DNA of 20,809 bases, from assembly GCA_021372185.1 (NCBI GenBank), contig JAJFUY010000188.1, positions 1 through 20,809 of the forward strand, given 5' to 3'. How positions within the stretch are numbered: position 1 is the first letter of the stretch; every line of letters begins with the position of its first letter. This DNA comes from Chlamydiales bacterium. Lineage in GTDB: Bacteria > Chlamydiota > Chlamydiia > Chlamydiales > FEN-1388. Below, piece after piece: positions 1 to 6,309 of this stretch. Below the pieces are notes generated by a model. The model ran no database searches and was not told the DNA's origin. It saw only the letters and a program-made list of their open reading frames with translations. The translations under genes and the position numbers were made by a program.

Positions 1-29
1 CATCGAATGTACATATTGACTGTAACAGC

Positions 30-1652
30 TTATCTATCTATTAGCTTTTTTAACTCTGTGTGTACTGCACTTAGATGGTCTTTTTCTGCTGATAACTTCA
101 GCTGATTATTTGCATCTTCATTCACTGCAATCTGAAGAGAGCCGGTAAACAACGTTCCAGCATCCTGATGCCCCTCATTGCGTGCTGTTGCCGAAATTGC
201 TGGGTTAATTGTGTTCAAAAATAAAAAACCTAGCAATTGATTCGTCACTACTTCTGCTACATCCCACTTTGCATATTTAGCTTTTTGTGCTTGTGCAGGA
301 TTTTCTTTTGCTGTAGAAAAAAGACGTTCTAATTCTGGGGCAATAGCAGAATTTAAGCTTCTTAAAGATTTTGGCATGGCAGTTAACTGATCTTTTATCA
401 AGCCAAAAGTAGAATCAAATATAGGTTTATTATGGTCAAATCTTGCCTGCTGCTGAGCTTCTCCATCTGTCTTGTATGATTTTTGTAAATCTAGAGCAGA
501 TGTAACACACTTCTTCATCAAATCACTATCAGCTGCAAGCTCTGGCATAGCGGCTAGTGCGACTCCTGTGTACAATACAACTGTCATACTAGTGCTTCTA
601 AACCTGTCATCAACATTCAAATTCTTACCATCTTTAATTAAACTAGACACTTCATTTCTCAGAGCTAAAGTTACCAATTCATTAGTGGCTTCAGGACCTA
701 GTGCTTGTGCTACAGCCGCAACATAGGCATAATTCTTAGCTTTCACTTTTTCATCACCACCGGCAGATGCGGAAATACCTTTCTCTGCAAGCTTATCCAA
801 TAAATTTCCCAAGAGAATTTCCCGCTCAGCACCTGTGGCCTTGTGAATCTTCCCACACAAGCTTTTCACACTAACTCCAAGCTCCACTAAATTAAATCCA
901 CTCTCAACAACACTAGAGAGCAAATCTCGCAATCTTGGAGAGCTTTTTTTTGCCGTCTCTTGTACTCCTGATTCTTGACTACTCTCTTTGACCACTGGCG
1001 CCTCAGTTTTTGTGAAACTATCTGCCTTAGGAGGTGGTGGGGCGTTAAAATTTGGAATAGCTGGCCTAGATCTCGTACTTTTAGGTGCCCACGTTTGAGC
1101 TGAAGGTGGAGTATCCTGAGGAGGGGATGCGCGTCTCCAAGTTCCTGTATTGACCTTTTCAGGTGCAAGTTCAGATGACAAATCCTCAGATGGCAACTCA
1201 ACCGTGTCGGCATCATCCATTTCATCATCAGTTAAGTTAATTGGCGGAGTTTCACTTCGTGCAGTCGGTTTTGCACTTTTCCATGAGCCTGTGTTCAGTA
1301 CGGGTTCTGCAACGCGCTCTCCTTTCTTGGCAACTGCGCTAGTTTTGGGAGACGGTGGCGTATTTTCCTTTTTGCCAGCAGAGCCTGCTAGTAAAGCTGA
1401 ATTGTCAGCCTTTGAGGAGATAGGCTTGGGGCTTCTCCCTGGAGATTTAGGGAAACTATTAAATAAATCACAGGTATCTTGAAGCAGTTTTTGTTGTGAC
1501 TCAGTAAGACTATTATTTTTTAAATTAATTTGAAGAACAATCCTACCAGATGATGAGACAACTTTATTTTCTTCGATCTTAAAAATCTCATTATGTGCAC
1601 TGCCTGTACCGCCGACACCTGCCGCCATAGTAGCTCCATTGCTAAAAAGCAT
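30..1652 (-). CDS. RasGAP-like domain protein with Pro/Ser-rich N-terminal region (putative effector)
   Basis: The 540-residue product has two halves. Residues 60-240 are low-complexity, rich in Pro, Ser, Thr and Lys, and carry a duplicated motif (NTGSWKSAKP at 120-129, NTGTWRRASP at 168-177). Residues 245-540 are helical and resemble the eukaryotic RasGAP fold. FRSTSMTVVLYTG at 351-363 lines up with the arginine-finger segment of p120GAP (FRATTLASTLMEQ, R789), making R352 the candidate finger. AMPKSLRSL at 425-433 matches the LPPTLR-type helix. FLFLNTINPAIS at 476-487 matches the FLFLRxxxPAI signature. The finger-to-signature spacing is 128 residues here and 114 in p120GAP. The stabilising Arg of FLR is Asn480 here, and the C-terminal helices look short. 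No Sec signal or membrane segment is visible. If the family call is right, it would stimulate GTP hydrolysis by a host Ras-like GTPase after secretion; that is inference. Start: Met9 (1628) has a better Shine-Dalgarno (GGAG at 1634-1637) than Met1, so the protein may be 532 residues. Confidence 0.75.
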   Translation of the reverse strand: MLFSNGATMAAGVGGTGSAHNEIFKIEENKVVSSSGRIVLQINLKNNSLTESQQKLLQDTCDLFNSFPKSPGRSPKPISSKADNSALLAGSAGKKENTPPSPKTSAVAKKGERVAEPVLNTGSWKSAKPTARSETPPINLTDDEMDDADTVELPSEDLSSELAPEKVNTGTWRRASPPQDTPPSAQTWAPKSTRSRPAIPNFNAPPPPKADSFTKTEAPVVKESSQESGVQETAKKSSPRLRDLLSSVVESGFNLVELGVSVKSLCGKIHKATGAEREILLGNLLDKLAEKGISASAGGDEKVKAKNYAYVAAVAQALGPEATNELVTLALRNEVSSLIKDGKNLNVDDRFRSTSMTVVLYTGVALAAMPELAADSDLMKKCVTSALDLQKSYKTDGEAQQQARFDHNKPIFDSTFGLIKDQLTAMPKSLRSLNSAIAPELERLFSTAKENPAQAQKAKYAKWDVAEVVTNQLLGFLFLNTINPAISATARNEGHQDAGTLFTGSLQIAVNEDANNQLKLSAEKDHLSAVHTELKKLIDR

Positions 1653-1814
1653 AATAATTCAACTTACTCTTATTATAATAATTATTTATTTAATATTCCA
1701 CAAAGATGTGCATCTGGCCAAAATAGGTAAAATACCTGCATAATTGATCAATTTCAAATTCCCTCTTATTCGGTTTTTTGGTATTCTGTCTGGCACTTAA
1801 TTAGGAAGTAACTC
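1653..1814. promoter_or_regulatory. Divergent intergenic region between the RasGAP-like gene and ffh
   Basis: AT-rich spacer between divergent genes. On the minus strand a TATAAT hexamer lies at 1672-1677, about 20 bases before the upstream gene's first Met. No convincing -35 sits at the right spacing. On the plus strand AGGAAGT at 1803-1809 is the ribosome binding site of ffh; its promoter is not obvious. Small palindromes (AGATG/CATCT near 1704-1715, AGGTA/TACCT near 1725-1737) have no assigned role. Confidence 0.4.
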
Positions 1815-3143
1815 ATGTTTGCCGCTTTGTCGGATACATTTCGTACAGTATTTACCAAGATTGCCGGGCACAAAAAGCTCACTGAAGATAACATTTCAGA
1901 GGGTTTAAACGATGTACGCCTTGCTCTATTGGAAGCTGACGTGCAGTATGGCGTTGCCAAAACGTTTATCACGCGCGTAAAAGAAAAGGCAGTGGGCGAA
2001 AAAATTACCGACTCTGTAAGTGCCTCTCAGCAGTTTGTGAAGATAGTTCACGATGAACTCGTAGCTCTTATGGGAAGCACAGAAAATGACCTAATTTTTG
2101 ACAAAAAACCAGCTTCTATACTTATGTGCGGCCTACAAGGCTCAGGTAAAACCACTCACAGCGTAAAACTAGCCAGCTTTTTAAAGAAAAAAGGCCGTTT
2201 TAAAAGCCCTTGCGTTGTTGCGTGCGACCTACAGAGACCCGCCGCTCGAGAACAGCTTAAAACCTTAGCTGCTAGCGCCCAAGTGGCCTGCTTTAGCCAA
2301 GATACCATCCATGACCCGCTTGTTGTTGCCAAAAACGCCCTCATAAAGGCTCAAGAGTGTGGCTGGGACCTTATCATATTTGATACCGCCGGCCGTTTGC
2401 ATATAGACGAAGCCTTGATGCTCGAATTACAGAAGATGAAAGAGCTTGTAAAGCCCGAAGAGGTGCTTTTAGTAGTTAATGCCGCAACTGGCCAAGATGC
2501 TATTAAAACTGCCGCTAACTTTAACGAAAAGCTCAAAATTACCGGCACAATCCTCTCTATGCTTGATGGTACTTCTAGAGGCGGCGCGGCTATATCTATC
2601 CGCGAAGTTACAGGAATGCCTATCAAGTTCGAAGGTATTGGCGAAAAAATAGACGATCTTCAGGTGTTTAACCCCACCAGCATGGCAGATAGAATCCTTG
2701 GCATGGGCGACACAATTAACCTTGTGCGTAAAGCCGAAGAGTTTATCGACAAAAAAGATGCCGAAGCCATGGAAAAGAAGCTGCGCACTGCCAGCTTTAC
2801 TTTTGAAGACTACCTTAAGCAAATGCAGATGGTAAAGAAAATGGGTTCTATGAAGAGCCTACTTGGTATGCTGCCTGGCATGTCTAAACTAAAAGAACTC
2901 GATATCGACGATAAAGAAATCTTTAAAGTTGAAGCGATTATTTTATCTATGACACCTCAAGAAAGGGCCGAAAAGTGCGAGCTGCATATGGGTAGACGAC
3001 GTAGAATTGCCCGCGGAAGCGGCACCTCTCTAGATGATGTAAACCGTCTGTTTAAATCGTTTAAACAGGCAAAAGATTTTTTTAAAAATGTTCCTAATAT
3101 GAAACAACTCGAGAAGATGCTCGGAGGAAATGTATGGCGTTAA
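1815..3143 (+). CDS. ffh: Signal recognition particle GTPase Ffh
   Basis: SRP54/Ffh binds signal peptides of nascent membrane and secreted proteins with SRP RNA and delivers ribosomes to FtsY. The 442 residues show the N domain (1-95), the G domain with P-loop GLQGSGKTT (106-114), DLQRPAAREQL (138-148), DTAGR (190-194) and DGTSRGGAAISI (251-262), and the Met-rich M domain (about 325-442) with GMLPGMSK and the RNA-binding GRRRRIARGSGTS (393-405). The guanine-specificity motif, normally TKxD, reads SMLD at 248-251, so the usual Lys is Met; this may be a lineage trait. An AGGA ribosome site precedes the ATG. The gene opens the operon with rpsP, trmD, rplS and rnhB, and its last ten bases overlap rpsP, which suggests translational coupling. 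Length and domain order are normal for the family. Confidence 0.97.
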   Translation: MFAALSDTFRTVFTKIAGHKKLTEDNISEGLNDVRLALLEADVQYGVAKTFITRVKEKAVGEKITDSVSASQQFVKIVHDELVALMGSTENDLIFDKKPASILMCGLQGSGKTTHSVKLASFLKKKGRFKSPCVVACDLQRPAAREQLKTLAASAQVACFSQDTIHDPLVVAKNALIKAQECGWDLIIFDTAGRLHIDEALMLELQKMKELVKPEEVLLVVNAATGQDAIKTAANFNEKLKITGTILSMLDGTSRGGAAISIREVTGMPIKFEGIGEKIDDLQVFNPTSMADRILGMGDTINLVRKAEEFIDKKDAEAMEKKLRTASFTFEDYLKQMQMVKKMGSMKSLLGMLPGMSKLKELDIDDKEIFKVEAIILSMTPQERAEKCELHMGRRRRIARGSGTSLDDVNRLFKSFKQAKDFFKNVPNMKQLEKMLGGNVWR

Positions 3144-3457
3144 AGATTAGACTAAGAAGTCAAGGTACTACAAATCGTGTAATGTACCGCCTTGTAGTAA
3201 CAGACAGCCGCTCACCAAGAGATGGCAAATACCTAGAAGCTTTGGGCTGGTACAACCCATTTGCTAACGATGATGCAACACGTATGTCATTTAAGACAGA
3301 CCGCGTTCAGCATTGGATTAACAATGGTGCCATTTTAAGTGAATGCGCAGAAAGCTTGATCAAGCAAGCAAGCCCAGCTATTGTACAAGCTCTTAACGTG
3401 CGTCGCCAAGCAGCGGCAGTAAAAAGACGTCAAAGACGTGCTTCAAAGAAGGCATAG
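3134..3457 (+). CDS. rpsP: 30S ribosomal protein bS16
   Basis: Small-subunit protein bS16, which supports assembly of the 16S rRNA body. The N-terminus (MALKIRLRSQGTTNRVMYRL) and the DSRSPRDGKYLEALGWYNP block at residues 24-42 are the family signature. The 107-residue length includes a short basic C-terminal tail (RRQAAAVKRRQRRASKKA) that probably contacts rRNA. The ATG lies inside the last codons of ffh (10-bp overlap). A strong GGAGG at 3123-3127, within ffh, sits six bases before it, so ribosomes can reinitiate from ffh. trmD follows after ten bases. This neighbourhood (ffh-rpsP-trmD-rplS) is widely conserved in bacteria. Confidence 0.97.
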   Translation: MALKIRLRSQGTTNRVMYRLVVTDSRSPRDGKYLEALGWYNPFANDDATRMSFKTDRVQHWINNGAILSECAESLIKQASPAIVQALNVRRQAAAVKRRQRRASKKA

Positions 3458-3467
3458 TTAAGACCAC

Positions 3468-4151
3468 TTGGACATCGATATACTCTGTTTATTTCCTGAT
3501 TTTTTTTCTGGACCGCTTGATGTAAGCATGATCAAACGAGCAAGAGAGAAGGAAATACTCAACATCGATGTAGTAGATATCCGCCAGTTTTCCACCGAGC
3601 GTTTTCGTAAGGTGGATGACAGACCCTACGGCGGGGGACCAGGAATGGTAATGATGGCAGATCCGGTAGCTCGTGCCATTAGGTCTAAAAAGAGGCCTAA
3701 TACAAAGACGATCTACCTATCGCCACAAGGGACACCTCTTACGGCAAAAAAATGCCGAGAGCTTGCAAAAGAAGAACACCTCATCTTGTTATCAGGACAT
3801 TATGAGGGCATCGACCAAAGAGTGCTAGATAGCGACGTAGATGAAGAAATTTGCATTGGCGACTATGTACTTACAAACGGCAGCCTAGCGGCACTCGTTT
3901 TACTCGATGCAGTAGCAAGATTTGTACCTGGTGTACTTGGAGATGAAGAAGCAAACCTCTATGACTCATTTGAGCAAGGGTTACTAGACTGGCCGCATTA
4001 TACCCGGCCGGATGAGTTTGAAGGAAAAAAAGTGCCTGAGGTATTAGTTTCTGGCGATCATGCGAAGATTGCTAGCTGGAGACTAAAAGCAGCACAAGAA
4101 AAAACACAAAATATTCGTCCTGATCTTTGGCAAAAATACAAAAATAGCTAA
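3468..4151 (+). CDS. trmD: tRNA (guanine37-N1)-methyltransferase TrmD (TTG start)
   Basis: TrmD methylates G37 next to the anticodon using S-adenosylmethionine, which prevents +1 frameshifting. The 227 residues contain the SPOUT trefoil-knot blocks DDRPYGGGPGMVM (50-62), LSPQGTPLT (84-92), LLSGHYEGIDQR (107-118) and IGDYVLTNG (130-138). The RFVPGVLGDEEA loop (151-162) and DSFEQGLLDWPHYTRP (166-181) place the likely substrate Arg and catalytic Asp at R151 and D166. The start is TTG: it gives the expected N-terminus (MDIDILCLFPDFF), and the next in-frame ATG would delete the first knot strand. No clear Shine-Dalgarno precedes the TTG, so translation probably depends on coupling to rpsP, which ends ten bases upstream. 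The C-terminal domain is slightly shorter than in E. coli. Confidence 0.96.
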   Translation: MDIDILCLFPDFFSGPLDVSMIKRAREKEILNIDVVDIRQFSTERFRKVDDRPYGGGPGMVMMADPVARAIRSKKRPNTKTIYLSPQGTPLTAKKCRELAKEEHLILLSGHYEGIDQRVLDSDVDEEICIGDYVLTNGSLAALVLLDAVARFVPGVLGDEEANLYDSFEQGLLDWPHYTRPDEFEGKKVPEVLVSGDHAKIASWRLKAAQEKTQNIRPDLWQKYKNS

Positions 4152-4186
4152 AGTGTAGGACAAAAGTTACTATAGGAGAATTAATC

Positions 4187-4645
4187 ATGAGCAAACATAG
4201 CGCGATTCAGCAACTAGAGCAGAAGCAAATCAAGTCTAATGTTACAGATTTTAGCGTTGGCGATACAGTGTGCGTAAAGATTCGTATTATCGAAGCAAGC
4301 AAAGATGGCAAAGAGGCTCCAAAAGAGCGTCTACAGACATTCCAAGGCACAGTTATTGCAAAGACTGGAAGTGGCGTATCAGAGACATTCTCTGTTCACC
4401 GTATTGCATATGGCGAAGGCATGGAACGTGTATTCTTCTTACATAGCCCACTTGTTGCAAGTATCGAAGTGGTACGCCGCGGTCAAGTACGCCGTAGCAA
4501 ACTCTACTACCTACGTGGTACATCTGGTAAAGCATCTAAAGTTAAAGGCCGTTTTGGTTCTGCAGCTCAAGCAAAAGCATTTGCTGAAAATGATGCCCCA
4601 GAAGCTGCAGTTGCTGTAGAGAACGAAGCTGATGTCTCAGCTTGA
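4187..4645 (+). CDS. rplS: 50S ribosomal protein bL19
   Basis: Large-subunit protein bL19, located near the 30S-50S interface. Residues 10-118 contain the family blocks FSVGDTVCVKIRI, RLQTFQGTVIAKTGSG, ETFSVHRIAYGEGMERVFF and VRRGQVRRSKLYYLRG. The protein is 152 residues, longer than the usual 115-120, because of an Ala/Glu-rich, acidic C-terminal tail (about 122-152) of unknown role. A good AGGAG ribosome site precedes the ATG. The last 14 bases overlap the start of rnhB in another frame, so the two are probably translationally coupled. The 35-bp gap after trmD is the widest inside this operon. Confidence 0.97.
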   Translation: MSKHSAIQQLEQKQIKSNVTDFSVGDTVCVKIRIIEASKDGKEAPKERLQTFQGTVIAKTGSGVSETFSVHRIAYGEGMERVFFLHSPLVASIEVVRRGQVRRSKLYYLRGTSGKASKVKGRFGSAAQAKAFAENDAPEAAVAVENEADVSA

Positions 4646-5324
4646 GATATTTGATCTCATAGAAAAATCACCCCTTGCAGAATCTGTTAAGGCTCTGCAA
4701 GGAGCGCTTTTAGCCCATGAACTAGCTTTATGGAAAAGCGGCTTTCAACATATTGCCGGCGTTGATGAAGTAGGACGAGGCCCCCTTGCCGGCCCAGTTG
4801 TTGCCTGCGCGTGCATCCTTCCCAAGGGTGTAGTATTTCATGGCATCCAAGACTCTAAATCCCTCTCATGTAAAGAGCGCTCAAGACTCTCTGACTACCT
4901 CACATCACACCCTGATGTACACTGGTCACTCAGCGCTGTCTCGCACGAAATTATTGACGAAATCAATATCTTAAGAGCCACGCTTTTGGCCATGAAGCAA
5001 GCTGTAGAAAGCCTCAAACAAAGACCTGATTTTGTGTTAGTTGACGGCAGAGACACCCCACCAGTAGATTTTAGCAAGAAGGCAGTAATTCGTGGCGACG
5101 CAGTAAGCCAAAGCATAGGCGCCGCGTCCATTATCGCCAAAGTATACCGCGATAAGCTGATGGATGACTACCACAAGCAATACCCAGAATATGGCTTTGA
5201 CAAGCACAAAGGCTATGGCACCCAATACCACCGCAACGCGATAGATAAGTATGGCCTTAGCCCTATCCATCGTAAGACTTTTGGTTCTGCTAAAACCCTT
5301 GTAGCCGCACCAACACTATTTTAA
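4632..5324 (+). CDS. rnhB: Ribonuclease HII
   Basis: RNase HII cleaves RNA in RNA-DNA hybrids and starts excision of single ribonucleotides from DNA. The 230 residues include GVDEVGRGPLAGPVVA at 43-58 with catalytic D45 and E46, VLVDG at 135-139 (D138), and IRGDAVSQSIGAASIIAKVYRD at 153-174 (D156), giving the DEDD tetrad with the same spacing as E. coli. KHKGYGT (191-197) and SPIHRKTF (210-217) follow as expected. About 25 residues precede the catalytic core and are not obviously conserved. The ATG overlaps the end of rplS by 14 bp and has only a weak ribosome site. This is the last gene of the operon. In Chlamydia I recall gmk following here; in this window the stop codon abuts a repeat instead. 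Confidence 0.96.
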   Translation: MSQLEIFDLIEKSPLAESVKALQGALLAHELALWKSGFQHIAGVDEVGRGPLAGPVVACACILPKGVVFHGIQDSKSLSCKERSRLSDYLTSHPDVHWSLSAVSHEIIDEINILRATLLAMKQAVESLKQRPDFVLVDGRDTPPVDFSKKAVIRGDAVSQSIGAASIIAKVYRDKLMDDYHKQYPEYGFDKHKGYGTQYHRNAIDKYGLSPIHRKTFGSAKTLVAAPTLF

Positions 5325-5360
5325 ACTTGCCCTTGCCCGATTTTGTTTTTGTATTGGTAT
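5325..5360 (+). repeat. Half-copy of a CTTGCC-type hexamer palindrome
   Basis: Immediately after the rnhB stop, ACTTGCCCTTGCCCGATTTT and the T-rich stretch behind it match the left arms of the complete palindromes at 14851-14969 and 20094-20222. The complementary right arm is missing. The sequence runs straight into the large palindromic element that begins near 5365, so the half-copy is probably what remained after that element inserted or after a deletion. Confidence 0.6.
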
Positions 5361-5364
5361 TAGT

Positions 5365-5753
5365 GTGCCGTAGGTACGCCTAATTATTAGCCCATAGAGG
5401 TTGTGAAAAAATTAGAATCCTGGCGAGTTTGCTGATATTTTTTACCAGATTTTAAAATTTAGCCCCGCCCAAACCGGCACCTGGACGGTTCTGGCGGGGC
5501 TAAATTTTGAAAGATGCAAAAAAGATCGGCGAAATCGCCTGGATCTCTATTTTTTCACATCCTCATAGTATAACCCCGAAGGGGTAAACTATGGGAACAC
5601 CATGAAAAAAAATCTCGAGCCACTTTAGTGGCGACTAAACCTTAATATTCAATCGCCACTAAAGTGGCTCCATATTTTAATTTACATGGTTCCCACAGTT
5701 TGCCCCATTCGGGGCTACACAGTGGGCTAATAATCAATTTGTACCTGCGGCAC
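5365..5753. repeat. Large nested palindromic element, copy 1 (interrupted)
   Basis: Non-coding palindrome with nested arms. The outer arms are GTGCCGTAGGTAC (5365-5377) and GTACCTGCGGCAC (5741-5753), with one mismatch. Next come TTATTAGCCCATAG and its partner CAGTGGGCTAATAA, then AAACTATGGGAAC paired with GTTCCCACAGTTT. The central hairpin has perfect 18-bp arms (5617-5634 and 5653-5670), and each arm contains its own mini-palindrome (CCACTTTAGTGG). A second copy lies at 11262-11494. Removing the inserted 5398-5568 segment leaves about 218 bp, close to the 233 bp of copy 2. No open reading frame of note lies inside. It could be a non-autonomous mobile element or a structured terminator. Confidence 0.75.
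5398..5563. mobile_element. 166-bp MITE-like inverted-repeat element inside the larger palindrome
   Basis: Terminal inverted repeats AGGTTGTGAAAAAAT (left) and AGGATGTGAAAAAAT (right, reverse complement) mark both ends. The similarity continues inward through almost the whole element. The inner arms AAAATTTAGCCCCGCC (5454-5469) and GGCGGGGCTAAATTTT (5493-5508) are perfect. CATAG occurs directly on both sides (5393-5397 and 5564-5568), as expected for a 5-bp target-site duplication. Copy 2 of the host palindrome has CATAG once, followed by uninterrupted sequence at the equivalent point. The element encodes no transposase, so mobility would have to be supplied in trans. Confidence 0.7.
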
Positions 5754-5793
5754 AAAAATTAACTCATTTGGTTTTTATGCTTGTACGGTTTTT

Positions 5794-5799
5794 TATAAT
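5794..5799 (+). promoter_or_regulatory. -10 box (TATAAT) for the DUF202 gene
   Basis: A perfect TATAAT ends five bases before the first in-frame ATG (5805). Transcription starting about seven bases downstream would exclude that ATG and leave Met12 at 5838 as the first usable start. A -35 at ideal spacing is not clear; TTGGTT lies 20 bases upstream. Confidence 0.45.
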
Positions 5800-5837
5800 C
5801 GCTTATGACACAGTACATTCAAAATAAGGATCGTTGT

Positions 5838-6224
5838 ATGCCAGATAAAGACCCGCCAAAACCAAATTGTGTAGATCACTTGGCTAATGAACGTACATTT
5901 TTAGCCTGGATCCGCACAAGTGTTGGTATTATGGCATTTGGCTTTGTGGTTGAAAAATTTACGCTATTTATGCGTCAAATTACATACTATTTTGCAAAAG
6001 AGGGCACAACCCCTCTACCGCTACCTCATACGAGCTATTCTTCAATCTTCGGGATTATACTTGTGGCCTTTGGGGCTATTATGGGCCTACTTGCGTATAT
6101 TAAATTCAAACGCGATGAAGCACACATCGACAAAAATACATTTAAATCATCATCTGTGCTTGCGTTACTTCTTACAGTAGCCATTTGTGTGATAGGTATA
6201 TTCTTAGCTATCTATTTATTATAG
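5838..6224 (+). CDS. DUF202 (YidH-like) inner-membrane protein
   Basis: Small membrane protein of unknown biochemical function. The family signature NERTFLAWIRTSVGIMAFGF is present about 17 residues from the start, and its hydrophobic end is the first membrane segment. Two more follow: SSIFGIILVAFGAIMGLLAY near residues 70-90, and a last one at the C-terminus (SVLALLLTVAICVIGIFLAI). Length (128 residues) fits the family. I chose the ATG at 5838 because AAGGA (5826-5830) sits seven bases before it and a TATAAT box lies between the two candidate starts; the longer reading from 5805 adds eleven unconserved residues. The gene stands alone between the repeat block and the kinase-like gene, with 85 bp before the latter. 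Confidence 0.88.
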   Translation: MPDKDPPKPNCVDHLANERTFLAWIRTSVGIMAFGFVVEKFTLFMRQITYYFAKEGTTPLPLPHTSYSSIFGIILVAFGAIMGLLAYIKFKRDEAHIDKNTFKSSSVLALLLTVAICVIGIFLAIYLL

Positions 6225-6309
6225 ATTTAGTAATAATTAGTTTAAAAAATGCTTTATTAAAAATTAAACTATAGTGTATGAAAGGGGAAATAGCGAATGG
6301 AGTCTACTC

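Noticed and set aside
472..726. Plus-strand 84-residue reading frame inside the RasGAP-like gene
   Set aside because: It is antisense to a frame with clear domain structure and shows no family resemblance or ribosome site.
4305..4619. 104-residue frame overlapping rplS
   Set aside because: It is an out-of-frame shadow of bL19, whose own frame shows all family blocks.
5398..5563. Possible riboswitch or small RNA from the strong central hairpin
   Set aside because: The inverted repeats span the whole segment and it is flanked by a direct CATAG duplication, so a mobile element explains it better.
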